Shown one piece after another: positions 8,313-13,688 of a stretch of 32,614 nt of DNA; positions within the stretch are counted from its first letter, which is position 1, and every line of letters starts with the position of its first letter. This stretch comes from Bacteroidaceae bacterium (lineage in GTDB: Bacteria; Bacteroidota; Bacteroidia; Bacteroidales; Bacteroidaceae). The DNA is taken from positions 1 to 32,614 of the forward strand of contig CAAGKZ010000025.1 in the NCBI GenBank assembly GCA_900770665.1. The letters run 5' to 3'. The position numbers were made by a program, and so were the translations under genes. The notes beneath the pieces are model-generated. The model saw nothing but the letters and a program-made list of their open reading frames with translations, did not search any database and had not been told where the DNA came from.

Positions 8313-8722
8313 TTGAGTACAAAAAACATTCAAAATTTTGGTATCTACACTCTGCAACCCAATGGAGAACCCAATCCCATTGCAAGCATTATGGTTACAG
8401 TCCTTGCTGAAATGGCAAACATAGAGCGTTCTAACATCGTTTACAGACTCAATTCGGGCAGAGATAGTTATATCGCCAACGGTGGAAAGTTAGGGCGCAG
8501 GAAAGGGTCCTGTAAGACCACAGAGCGCAAGAAAGAGGAATACAAGGAGGTTATTTCACTGCTCAAGCGTGGTTACTCTGTACGCAACACAGCAAAATTT
8601 TGTTTCACGAACCCACTACCGCTCGGCAAAGTAAATACATTTCCTTTGCACTCGCTTAACCGTGGCTTTCAAGCGTAAGCGTTAGCACTGTTCAAAGAGT
8701 GAAAAGAGAATTTTGTATTTAA
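8313..8722 (+). pseudogene. Serine recombinase (resolvase/invertase) fragment, interrupted
   Basis: The frame matches the second half of a small serine recombinase: the GIYTLQPNGEPNPIA stretch, the long helix (MANIERSNIVYRL), GGKLGRRKG, then a C-terminal helix-turn-helix (EEYKEVISLLKRGYSVRNTAK). The N-terminal catalytic domain with the active-site Ser is missing; the frame is closed upstream and only a TTG could start it. After codon AAA at 8595-8597, about 77 bp of foreign sequence replaces 9 bp relative to the second copy at 12127-12246, shifting the frame to a stop at 8676. The original tail (VSVSTVQRVKREFCI, stop 8720-8722) is still readable beyond the insert. Not functional. Confidence 0.85.
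8598..8674. repeat. Short insertion inside the recombinase fragment
   Basis: Absent from the paralogous tail at 12127-12246. On the minus strand it reads GCGAGTGCAAAG, a spacer with a TATTTA core, then CTTTGCCGAGCG, so GCAAAG/CTTTGC are inverted. Its ends carry CACG and CGTG. It resembles the motif near 630-703 and the repeats near 32290-32413. Confidence 0.6.
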
Positions 8723-8738
8723 TTTGTATTTAGTTTGT

Positions 8739-8775
8739 AAGTTATTGCTCCCGGCTTCGCCAGGAGCAATAACTT
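8739..8775 (+). terminator. Terminator of the recombinase fragment
   Basis: AAGTTATTGCTCC (8739-8751) pairs with GGAGCAATAACTT (8763-8775) around a CGGCTTCGC-type loop. A homologous hairpin with changed bases (GTTGTTGCTC) follows the second recombinase tail at 12269-12306, so this terminator belonged to the ancestral recombinase gene. Confidence 0.8.
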
Positions 8776-8821
8776 TATTCAAAAATATATTCCATTTTAA
8801 CGAATACATTGATTTTATGAT

Positions 8822-8829
8822 TATATTTG
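8822..8829 (+). promoter_or_regulatory. -7 box of the secreted-protein gene
   Basis: TATATTTG, a full TAnnTTTG match, about 70 nt upstream of the ATG at 8901. The -33 partner is unclear. Confidence 0.5.
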
Positions 8830-8900
8830 CGTTGTGCAAAAAAACACGACTTTTGCAAAGTGAATAATCACTTTCCCCCAGCCATTAAATTCTACCATCA

Positions 8901-9521
8901 ATGTTAGCTAAAAAAACAACCTACCTTATCCTTGTTATATTAGGATTATGTTTCGTTATTGAAGCAAGCGCACAAAGCAGATTATACCCAAAGGGCAGAG
9001 ACAACTCAAAGAACAGTCTAACAGCCTATGCCGCAAGAGTAGATAGTCTGTTGTTGAATAACAGAAAGTTGAACAGTTTCGCCTTTACAATACGACCATC
9101 TTTTACAGGCGAACTGGGATGCTACTACGAAAATTCCGAGCTCGTATTAAGAATCGCCAACAAGTGCATCTGGTATTCAAAGAACATAGAGATTAATGAA
9201 TATCGCTGCAAGATTTCTGATGAAGCAGCAAACAGTATAAATCAACTGTTCTTTGCTGCAATATTTTCATCTTCCTATCTTGCCCAACCCGATGGTTTGG
9301 ACGGTGAGACATACGAGTTGTTGGTTAACGGCGGATATTACACTGCCGAATGTTGGAGCCCGAAGAAAAATACAAACTGCTATAAATTGGTAGAGATTCT
9401 AGAAACATTAGCTTCGGCAACAAAAGAGAACGACCATGTAGCCATAGAGAATATTACTCCCAAAATAGAAGAGCTTACAAAAGAGTTTGAGAGCCTATTC
9501 CCCGAGGATGTAAAGAAATAA
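8901..9521 (+). CDS. Hypothetical secreted protein (206 aa)
   Basis: Family not recognised. It has a standard signal peptide: KK at 4-5, hydrophobic residues 8-20, likely cleavage after Ala24 (ASA|Q). The mature part is about 180 residues of mixed alpha/beta character with three Cys (in LGCYY, NKCIW and YRCKI), then two more in AECWS and TNCYK, and ends in an acidic helical tail (PKIEELTKEFESL). There is no lipobox and no beta-barrel pattern, so it is likely periplasmic. It stands alone with its own -7 box at 8822. Upstream is a dead recombinase and terminator; downstream is the duplicated guaA tail. It is best seen as a cargo gene of the island, with function unknown. Confidence 0.75.
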   Translation: MLAKKTTYLILVILGLCFVIEASAQSRLYPKGRDNSKNSLTAYAARVDSLLLNNRKLNSFAFTIRPSFTGELGCYYENSELVLRIANKCIWYSKNIEINEYRCKISDEAANSINQLFFAAIFSSSYLAQPDGLDGETYELLVNGGYYTAECWSPKKNTNCYKLVEILETLASATKENDHVAIENITPKIEELTKEFESLFPEDVKK

Positions 9522-9631
9522 ACACTTTCAACACCAGTTTATGACACCAGTTCACTAAATTAAGAGCAGGAATTTTTGTTAAAACATTGATAATAAAGTT
9601 AAAATATTTAACCAATATTTAACTGTTCTAG

Positions 9632-9822
9632 TTGAATGGGAATAAAAGAAAAAAGAGCCGAGCGGCTCTTTTTTCTTTTATTCCCATCGAAGCAATTACA
9701 AAGCAATGGTCACGCGCAGCATAGCCAAAGGTTATGCCGCGTGGGTTGCGGTCGCGAAGCGATTGTAATTGATTCAATGGGAGAGCCGCAACGCGGCTAC
9801 AATCACGCACACAGGGCAAACA
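9632..9822. repeat. Duplicated guaA 3' end, terminator and repeat copy A2
   Basis: About 190 bp nearly identical to 7983-8172, beginning with the last coding bases of guaA (TTGAATGGGAATAA), then the long hairpin (arms 9636-9660 and 9663-9687), then family A copy A2. In A2 the inner P2 arm is GCATA (9719-9723) with TATGC (9733-9737), where A1 has GTGTA/TACAC: two base pairs have changed on both sides. Homology ends after GGGCAAACA. The two copies enclose 1.46 kb holding the recombinase fragment and one cargo gene. Confidence 0.85.
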
Positions 9823-9839
9823 GTTAAACGACTACAGGG

Positions 9840-9950
9840 TTAATTGCAGAGCCATAGGTCAAGCGTAGTGCCGAAGGGTGGCACCGCTTGGGTGGCGATT
9901 GCGGAGCAACTGCAATTAAGCCAATGGGATGCCACCGAAGGGGGCAACTA
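9840..9950. repeat. Folded repeat family A, diverged copy A3
   Basis: Same design as A1 and A2 with different sequence. P1: TTAATTGCAG (9840-9849) with CTGCAATTAA (9910-9919). P2: CAAGCG (9860-9865) and GTGCC (9868-9872) with GGCACCGCTTG (9880-9890). Conserved GGGT(G/T)GCG...GCG(G/A)AGC and AATGGGA segments follow, then P3: TGCC-A-CC with GG-G-GGCA. All three stems are preserved by compensatory changes. Confidence 0.7.
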
Positions 9951-9990
9951 CTTTACTATAAAGACTACCTACATAGAATTTATGAGTAAT

Positions 9991-10110
9991 AGTCACACGC
10001 GGCATCTCCCTCCCCTCAGTCGGCAAGCCGACAGCAAGCTCCTCCACTATTTTAGGGGAGGTGTCCGAAGGACGGAGGGGTATTCGGCTGTGGAGCAGTT
10101 GTTTGTGCCG
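9991..10110. repeat. GC-rich folded repeat family B, copy B1
   Basis: Positions 10001-10080 are identical, base for base, to 13234-13313 (copy B2). Stems: CCCCTCAGTC with GACGGAGGGG (one mismatch), GTCGGC-AA-GCCGAC, CTCC with GGAG, and GTCC-GAA-GGAC. It starts with a CACGCG-like edge, and its 3' flank (a GGAGCAGTTGT stretch) resembles the post-P2 part of family A, so B may be a variant of A with a larger P2. Confidence 0.75.
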
Positions 10111-10136
10111 TGCGGAATGCGCGTTTGCAAAGCATT

Positions 10137-10178
10137 AATTAACCGAAAAGAAAAAACTTCTCGGTTAATTTCTTTTTA
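10137..10178 (+). terminator. Family C hairpin, copy C1 (terminator then promoter)
   Basis: AATTAACCGA (10137-10146) pairs with TCGGTTAATT (10161-10170) over a purine-rich loop, then TCTTTTT. A -7 box follows 15 nt later. The unit, including the promoter, is homologous to 13366-13435. Confidence 0.75.
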
Positions 10179-10192
10179 TACAAAAATTGACC

Positions 10193-10200
10193 TATATTCG
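10193..10200 (+). promoter_or_regulatory. -7 box of the Cys-rich protein gene
   Basis: TATATTCG followed by C, one base off TAnnTTTG, about 45 nt upstream of the ATG at 10246. The homologous position of copy C3 reads TATCTTCG (13422-13429). Confidence 0.5.
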
Positions 10201-10245
10201 CAACATACTGGAATACAAGCCAATAGCAATCTAAAACATAGCATT

Positions 10246-10827
10246 ATGAAAAAGTTTCTTCTTTTAGTCCTTTTCAGTATCTCGCTGACAGCAAATGCGC
10301 AATCTTTGGTTGTTGAATTGTACTATAACGTCAACGGATACCAACATTCTACCCTGTGTGTCCTCAACGGAAATTCCGGCAAGTGCAATGTACTGTCAGA
10401 AGCCGGGAATTGTTGGTACGACGCCTATTATTCCGAGGATGGTGCAATCTCCGCCATCGCCATTCAGAACCCATCGGTCAATGGTTGGATACCCGGCGTT
10501 TTCTATTTTACCCCCAATGGAAACTACGTGGTATTTCAGGGTTATACTTTTGAATTGGGGGTATATGTTGTTCCCAACAGGGATTGGAGCACAAAAATGG
10601 CCCAATATGGTTTCAGCATCAGCAACACCGGTTTCAGAGGTGGGTCTTATGTTGAAAAAAGAGTATATGGCTGTAATGGATTCGGAGGTAGTCACTGCAG
10701 TTGCAAAATCTTCAAAGGCTACAAAGTTAATGGCGCAGAACTCTATTATGGCGATTGCCAGAATAATGTAAATGGGCACACATGCGGACATTCAGCAGCT
10801 GCGCATGGCCTACCACAGAAAAGATAA
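10246..10827 (+). CDS. Hypothetical secreted Cys-rich protein (193 aa)
   Basis: Family not recognised. The start is set at ATG 10246 because it opens a clean signal peptide (MKKFLLLVLFSISLTANA|Q); the frame stays open upstream only because it runs through repeat DNA. The mature protein is about 175 residues with eight Cys, several clustered near the C-terminus (GCNGFGGSHCSC, YGDC, HTCGH), and is rich in Gly, Asn and aromatic residues, suggesting a disulfide-bonded or metal-binding secreted protein. The first part reads like beta-strands (LYYNVNGYQHSTLCVL). It has a family C terminator-promoter unit on each side, so it sits in the island as a self-contained cassette. Function unknown. Confidence 0.75.
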   Translation: MKKFLLLVLFSISLTANAQSLVVELYYNVNGYQHSTLCVLNGNSGKCNVLSEAGNCWYDAYYSEDGAISAIAIQNPSVNGWIPGVFYFTPNGNYVVFQGYTFELGVYVVPNRDWSTKMAQYGFSISNTGFRGGSYVEKRVYGCNGFGGSHCSCKIFKGYKVNGAELYYGDCQNNVNGHTCGHSAAAHGLPQKR

Positions 10828-10851
10828 ACAGAGAACAGTTCCGCCCATACA

Positions 10852-10885
10852 AATTAACCGAGAATTCTCGGTTAATTTCTTTTTA
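10852..10885 (+). terminator. Family C hairpin, copy C2
   Basis: A perfect 26-nt palindrome (10852-10877) with arms AATTAACCGAGAA, followed by TCTTTTT. It terminates the Cys-rich gene. Only the hairpin and T-run are shared with C1 and C3; the downstream promoter differs. Confidence 0.8.
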
Positions 10886-10909
10886 TACGCAATCCTTAGC
10901 ATAATATTT

Positions 10910-10951
10910 TTTGTTTAGCATTTGTTTTCTAAACAAATTTGTTTATATTTG
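10910..10951 (+). promoter_or_regulatory. Promoter and candidate operator of the toxin-antitoxin operon
   Basis: TTTG (10921-10924), 19 nt, TATATTTG (10944-10951): a perfect Bacteroidetes promoter. Around it lie TTTGTTTA (10910-10917), its inverted copy TAAACAAA (10930-10937) and a further direct TTTGTTTA (10938-10945), plausible half-sites for the HTH antitoxin. The -7 box ends four bases before the ATG, so the mRNA is probably leaderless. Confidence 0.65.
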
Positions 10952-10955
10952 CAAC

Positions 10956-11477
10956 ATGAAAGATAAAATTGAACTATTAAAAGGGCTGCATCCAGGAGTA
11001 TTCTTGCAAAGAGAACTCAACAAGCATAGACTAAAAAGCGGACATTTTGCCGAATCCATTGGCGAACATCCGCAAACAATCAGTGCAATCATAAGAGGTC
11101 GCAGAGCTATGAACATTCCGCTTTCACTGCGCATTGAGAACGCATTGGGATTAGAGGAAGGTCTATTGATGACATTACAAGTACATCATGACATTGCCAA
11201 CGTTAAACGCCGCCTGTCACAGAGCAATCGCCCCAATATGTCAAAGATACGCCCTGCTCTATTTTGGGACACCACACTCGAAAAGATTGATTTCAGCGCA
11301 CACAAACATTATGTTATAAATAGGGTTTTTGAACGAGGAACAGAAGAAGAGATTAAAGAGATTATCCGCTTTTATGGCAGAGAAACAATTCTGTCATCAA
11401 TTGACAGCACTAATGTTTCCCCTTTTGCTGATAATGTAAAGCAAAACCTGAAAATGTATCTTGATTATGAAGGATAA
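10956..11477 (+). CDS. HTH antitoxin partner of an AbiEii-type toxin
   Basis: A 173-residue cytoplasmic protein. Residues about 8-70 form a HigA/XRE-like helix-turn-helix: HPGVFLQRELNKH, then SGHFAESIGEHPQTISAI and RRAMNIPLSLRIE. The C-terminal half (FWDTTLEKIDF, INRVFERGTEEEIKEI) is the kind of domain found next to nucleotidyltransferase toxins in Bacteroidetes. Start chosen at ATG 10956 because the promoter's -7 box lies just upstream. It overlaps the next gene by 11 bp, the usual coupling in toxin-antitoxin pairs. Expected role: neutralise the toxin and repress its own promoter through the TTTGTTTA sites. Pairing is well supported; the mode of neutralisation is not known. Confidence 0.85.
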   Translation: MKDKIELLKGLHPGVFLQRELNKHRLKSGHFAESIGEHPQTISAIIRGRRAMNIPLSLRIENALGLEEGLLMTLQVHHDIANVKRRLSQSNRPNMSKIRPALFWDTTLEKIDFSAHKHYVINRVFERGTEEEIKEIIRFYGRETILSSIDSTNVSPFADNVKQNLKMYLDYEG

Positions 11478-12126
11478 GACATTGCAATTCCAGACCGTAA
11501 AACCAATACTACGTTCATCATTGGAACACCTTATGATGTTAGAGGAGTTTACACCTTTCCGTCTTGTGGGCGGAACATCGCTTTCCTTACGTTATGGTCA
11601 TAGAATGTCGGACGATATAGACCTTTTTACAGACGCAGAATATGGTTCATTGGATTTTCATCATTTGCAAGATATTCTTAGAAGAGAGTTCCCATATTGT
11701 AGTGGAGATTGTGGCGAGGTAGTAAGTTTCGGAGTTTCGTATCTTGTAGGCAACTCAAAAGAAGATTGCGTTAAACTTGACCTTTTTTATACAGACCCAT
11801 TCATCCGTCCGGTGGAACAATATGGAAATATACGCATTGCAGCAGTTGATGATATTGTGGCAATGAAAATGGATGTACTCGCACGTGGCGGACGCAAAAA
11901 AGATTTTTGGGATTTACATCTACTGCACAATCATTATAGTATTGAACAAATGCTTTCATTGTATGAAGAACGTTACCCATATGGAGCAACACACGAAGAA
12001 TGCATTAATGGGTTATTGAAATTCTCCGTTGCCGATTCAGACCCAGACCCGGTTTGTCTCCAAAACAAGTATTGGCAACTGATTAAACTTGATTTTACTG
12101 AATGGATTGAAAATTTAACCCGATGA
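11467..12126 (+). CDS. Nucleotidyltransferase toxin, AbiEii/AbiGii family
   Basis: A 219-residue nucleotidyltransferase-fold toxin. The family signature is clear: VGGTSLSLRYGHRMS with GGTS at residues 35-38, then DDIDLF with the metal-binding Asp pair D50 and D52. KLDLFYT and the downstream VDDIVAMKMDVLARGGRKKDFWDL complete the AbiEii pattern. Such proteins transfer nucleotides to RNA targets and act as type IV toxins or phage-abortive systems. ATG 11467 is chosen over an upstream TTG. All motifs are intact, so the toxin is probably active. The recombinase-tail homology begins within one base of its TGA stop, so the gene was joined to that fragment by recombination. Confidence 0.88.
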   Translation: MKDKTLQFQTVKPILRSSLEHLMMLEEFTPFRLVGGTSLSLRYGHRMSDDIDLFTDAEYGSLDFHHLQDILRREFPYCSGDCGEVVSFGVSYLVGNSKEDCVKLDLFYTDPFIRPVEQYGNIRIAAVDDIVAMKMDVLARGGRKKDFWDLHLLHNHYSIEQMLSLYEERYPYGATHEECINGLLKFSVADSDPDPVCLQNKYWQLIKLDFTEWIENLTR

Positions 12127-12246
12127 GAGGAATACAAAGAGGCTATTTCACTGCTCAAGCGAGGTTACACTGTACGCAACACAGCGAAACTCTCAAATGT
12201 AAGCGTTAGCACAGTACAGAGGGTAAAGAGAGAGTTTTGTATTTAA
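12127..12246 (+). pseudogene. Serine recombinase C-terminal tail, second copy
   Basis: 39 codons and a TAA (12244-12246) that encode only the helix-turn-helix end of the recombinase (EEYKEAISLLKRGYTVRN then VSVSTVQRVKREFCI). It matches the fragment at 8313-8722 but lacks its 77-bp insert, so it shows the ancestral reading. There is no start codon of its own; it directly follows the toxin stop codon. Its terminator homologue follows at 12269. Confidence 0.85.
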
Positions 12247-12268
12247 TTTCAAAGCATATTTCATTCAT

Positions 12269-12306
12269 AAGTTGTTGCTCCAGGCGTAGCTGGGAGCAAC
12301 AACTTT
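12269..12306 (+). terminator. Terminator after the second recombinase tail
   Basis: AAGTTGTTGCTC with CAG pairs with CTG-GGAGCAACAACTT around GCGTAG, with one bulged G, followed by T-rich sequence. It is homologous to 8739-8775, with paired changes in the stem (GTTATTGCTC to GTTGTTGCTC with matching opposite arm). Confidence 0.8.
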
Positions 12307-12351
12307 GTTTATATACAAAACTATATCTATTTGAAAATATCCTCAAAGGAA

Positions 12352-12384
12352 TTTGCATTATTACATACACTAGAGCTATATTTG
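12352..12384 (+). promoter_or_regulatory. Promoter of the lipoprotein gene
   Basis: TTTG (12352-12355), 21 nt, TATATTTG (12377-12384), about 38 nt upstream of the ATG at 12423. Confidence 0.6.
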
Positions 12385-12422
12385 TAATATGTTATATTGA
12401 CACAAATACAAACGACGTCCTT

Positions 12423-13109
12423 ATGAAAAAGAAGCATTTATTATTCATCGCTATTGTTTTTATGCTTGTTTCGTGCAATACAGCACCACATATTCAAACT
12501 AACGAAGAACGAGCAGAGAACTTGGTTTCTGCTTACATTAAAGACTGTCTAACTTATCCCGAAAGTTATGAAACAATCTCTACCCGTATTGATAGCAGTA
12601 GCATCAATGTATCAAAAATGGGAGAAATCATAGAACTCACAGAAGATTGCAATGATTTATATGACAAAATCAGAACTCTAGAACGCAGAATTGAGTCTGC
12701 TCAATCAACAATGAATATATACAAAGGTTACAATTCAGAGTATTCAAGAGGTGAATATAATCGTGCAAAAGCAGAAAAAGAAGAATATGAATTGGAGTTT
12801 AAGCAATTGAATCACAAACTTGAGGAAAAAGTGTTAGCATTAAGAAATTCAACAAACGACCTCTACGACAGTGAGATTAACGGTTGGGCAGTTACCCACC
12901 GTTTCCGTTGCCAAGATGACTATGGAGCACAAATGCCACCTCAAGAAATAGTATTCTTCTGTGATATAAATTTTAAACAAGGTCGATGTTGGACAATTAA
13001 AGAACTTGAATCCTTTTATAAGATTGTTGAATGTATCAAAGAATCAGAAACAGATAAAATTTTGTTAAAGAATTTGCAAGATTTTCAATATATATTTAAT
13101 AATTTATAA
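12423..13109 (+). CDS. Hypothetical lipoprotein with coiled-coil (228 aa)
   Basis: Family not recognised. Start set at ATG 12423, which opens MKKKHLLFIAIVFMLVSC, a lipoprotein signal with lipobox LVSC (Cys18); the open frame further upstream is the old terminator region. Residues about 60-145 are charged and heptad-like (LYDKIRTLERRIESA, then KEEYELEFKQLNHKLEEK), predicting an antiparallel coiled coil. A small C-terminal domain follows (AVTHRFRCQDDYG, IVFFCDINFKQGRCW). It is probably anchored in a membrane facing the periplasm. It lies in the island with its own promoter and a downstream hairpin, so it is a separate cargo unit. Confidence 0.75.
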   Translation: MKKKHLLFIAIVFMLVSCNTAPHIQTNEERAENLVSAYIKDCLTYPESYETISTRIDSSSINVSKMGEIIELTEDCNDLYDKIRTLERRIESAQSTMNIYKGYNSEYSRGEYNRAKAEKEEYELEFKQLNHKLEEKVLALRNSTNDLYDSEINGWAVTHRFRCQDDYGAQMPPQEIVFFCDINFKQGRCWTIKELESFYKIVECIKESETDKILLKNLQDFQYIFNNL

Positions 13110-13162
13110 TACGGATTCCTGTATAACAGTTTGTGTAAACACCCACACAGGGCAAACATTAA

Positions 13163-13189
13163 AAAAAAGAGCCGTAGCGGCTCTTTTTT
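13163..13189 (+). terminator. Terminator after the lipoprotein, built from island repeat sequence
   Basis: AAAAAAGAGCCG (13163-13174), loop TAG, CGGCTCTTTTTT (13178-13189). Upstream GGGCAAACATT and downstream TTTATTCCCATCGAA (to 13205 and beyond) match the segments flanking the guaA hairpin copies, so this is a rearranged third copy that kept only the right arm of the guaA-derived palindrome. Confidence 0.8.
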
Positions 13190-13223
13190 CATTTATTCCC
13201 ATCGAACACCCATTTGAGCAGTT

Positions 13224-13343
13224 AGTCACGCGCGGCATCTCCCTCCCCTCAGTCGGCAAGCCGACAGCAAGCTCCTCCACTATTTTAGGGGAGGTGTCCG
13301 AAGGACGGAGGGGTTGTCGGCAGTGGAGCAGTTGTTTGTGCAC
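13224..13343. repeat. GC-rich folded repeat family B, copy B2
   Basis: Contains the 80-nt block 13234-13313, identical to 10001-10080, framed by CACGCG and by a GGAGCAGTTGTTTGTG stretch that also follows B1. Together B1 and B2 form direct repeats about 3.2 kb apart around the Cys-rich, toxin-antitoxin and lipoprotein genes. Confidence 0.75.
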
Positions 13344-13365
13344 ACGCGGCTAGAATTGACCACCA

Positions 13366-13429
13366 AATTAACCGGGAAGAAAAAACTTCTCGGTTAATTT
13401 CTTTTTCTGCGAAGTTTACCCTATCTTCG
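13366..13429 (+). promoter_or_regulatory. Family C copy C3: hairpin followed by promoter box
   Basis: AATTAACCG (13366-13374) pairs with CGGTTAATT (13391-13399), then TCTTTTTC, then the -7 box TATCTTCG (13422-13429). Homologous over its length to C1. It probably drives the membrane protein gene at 13689 through a leader of about 250 nt. Confidence 0.6.
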
Positions 13430-13522
13430 CAATGTGCTATGGCAATAGCCGGGCACAAGACATTTTACATAATTTGCTCAATAGCCTCTGAATCACCACC
13501 TCGGAAAATGAACGAGCAAAGT

Positions 13523-13578
13523 ACCACAAACGTTGAGAGTTTGCGCACAGGCGCAGGCTTTCTCATTGTTTGTGTGGT
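13523..13578 (+). other. Large hairpin in the leader of the membrane protein gene
   Basis: Outer stem ACCACAAAC (13523-13531) with GTTTGTGTGGT (13568-13578, two bulged bases). Inner stem TGAGAG/TTTGCGC with GCGCAGGC/TTTCTCA around an ACAG loop at 13547-13550. It lies between a promoter-like box (13422) and the ATG at 13689, so it would be transcribed into the 5' leader. No open frame or known riboswitch is recognised here. Confidence 0.5.
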
Positions 13579-13688
13579 TTGTGGTGAACCAAGAGGCGTA
13601 TGACGAGGGTCTGCGCTTTTCTTTTTATAGTTTGACAAAGTCCCTCGGTGCAAGAGACTTATGACTTCTAACTATTAAAAAGAGAATT

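Noticed and set aside
9844..10245. Upstream extension of the Cys-rich protein frame
   Set aside because: It passes through family A and B repeats and a terminator hairpin; the signal peptide starts at 10246.
7983..13430. CRISPR array from the repeated hairpins
   Set aside because: Repeats are irregular in length and spacing, differ in sequence, and enclose genes rather than uniform spacers.
7997..13688. A complete integrative element at guaA
   Set aside because: No tyrosine integrase, intact serine recombinase, excisionase or conjugation gene is present; only remnants and repeats remain.
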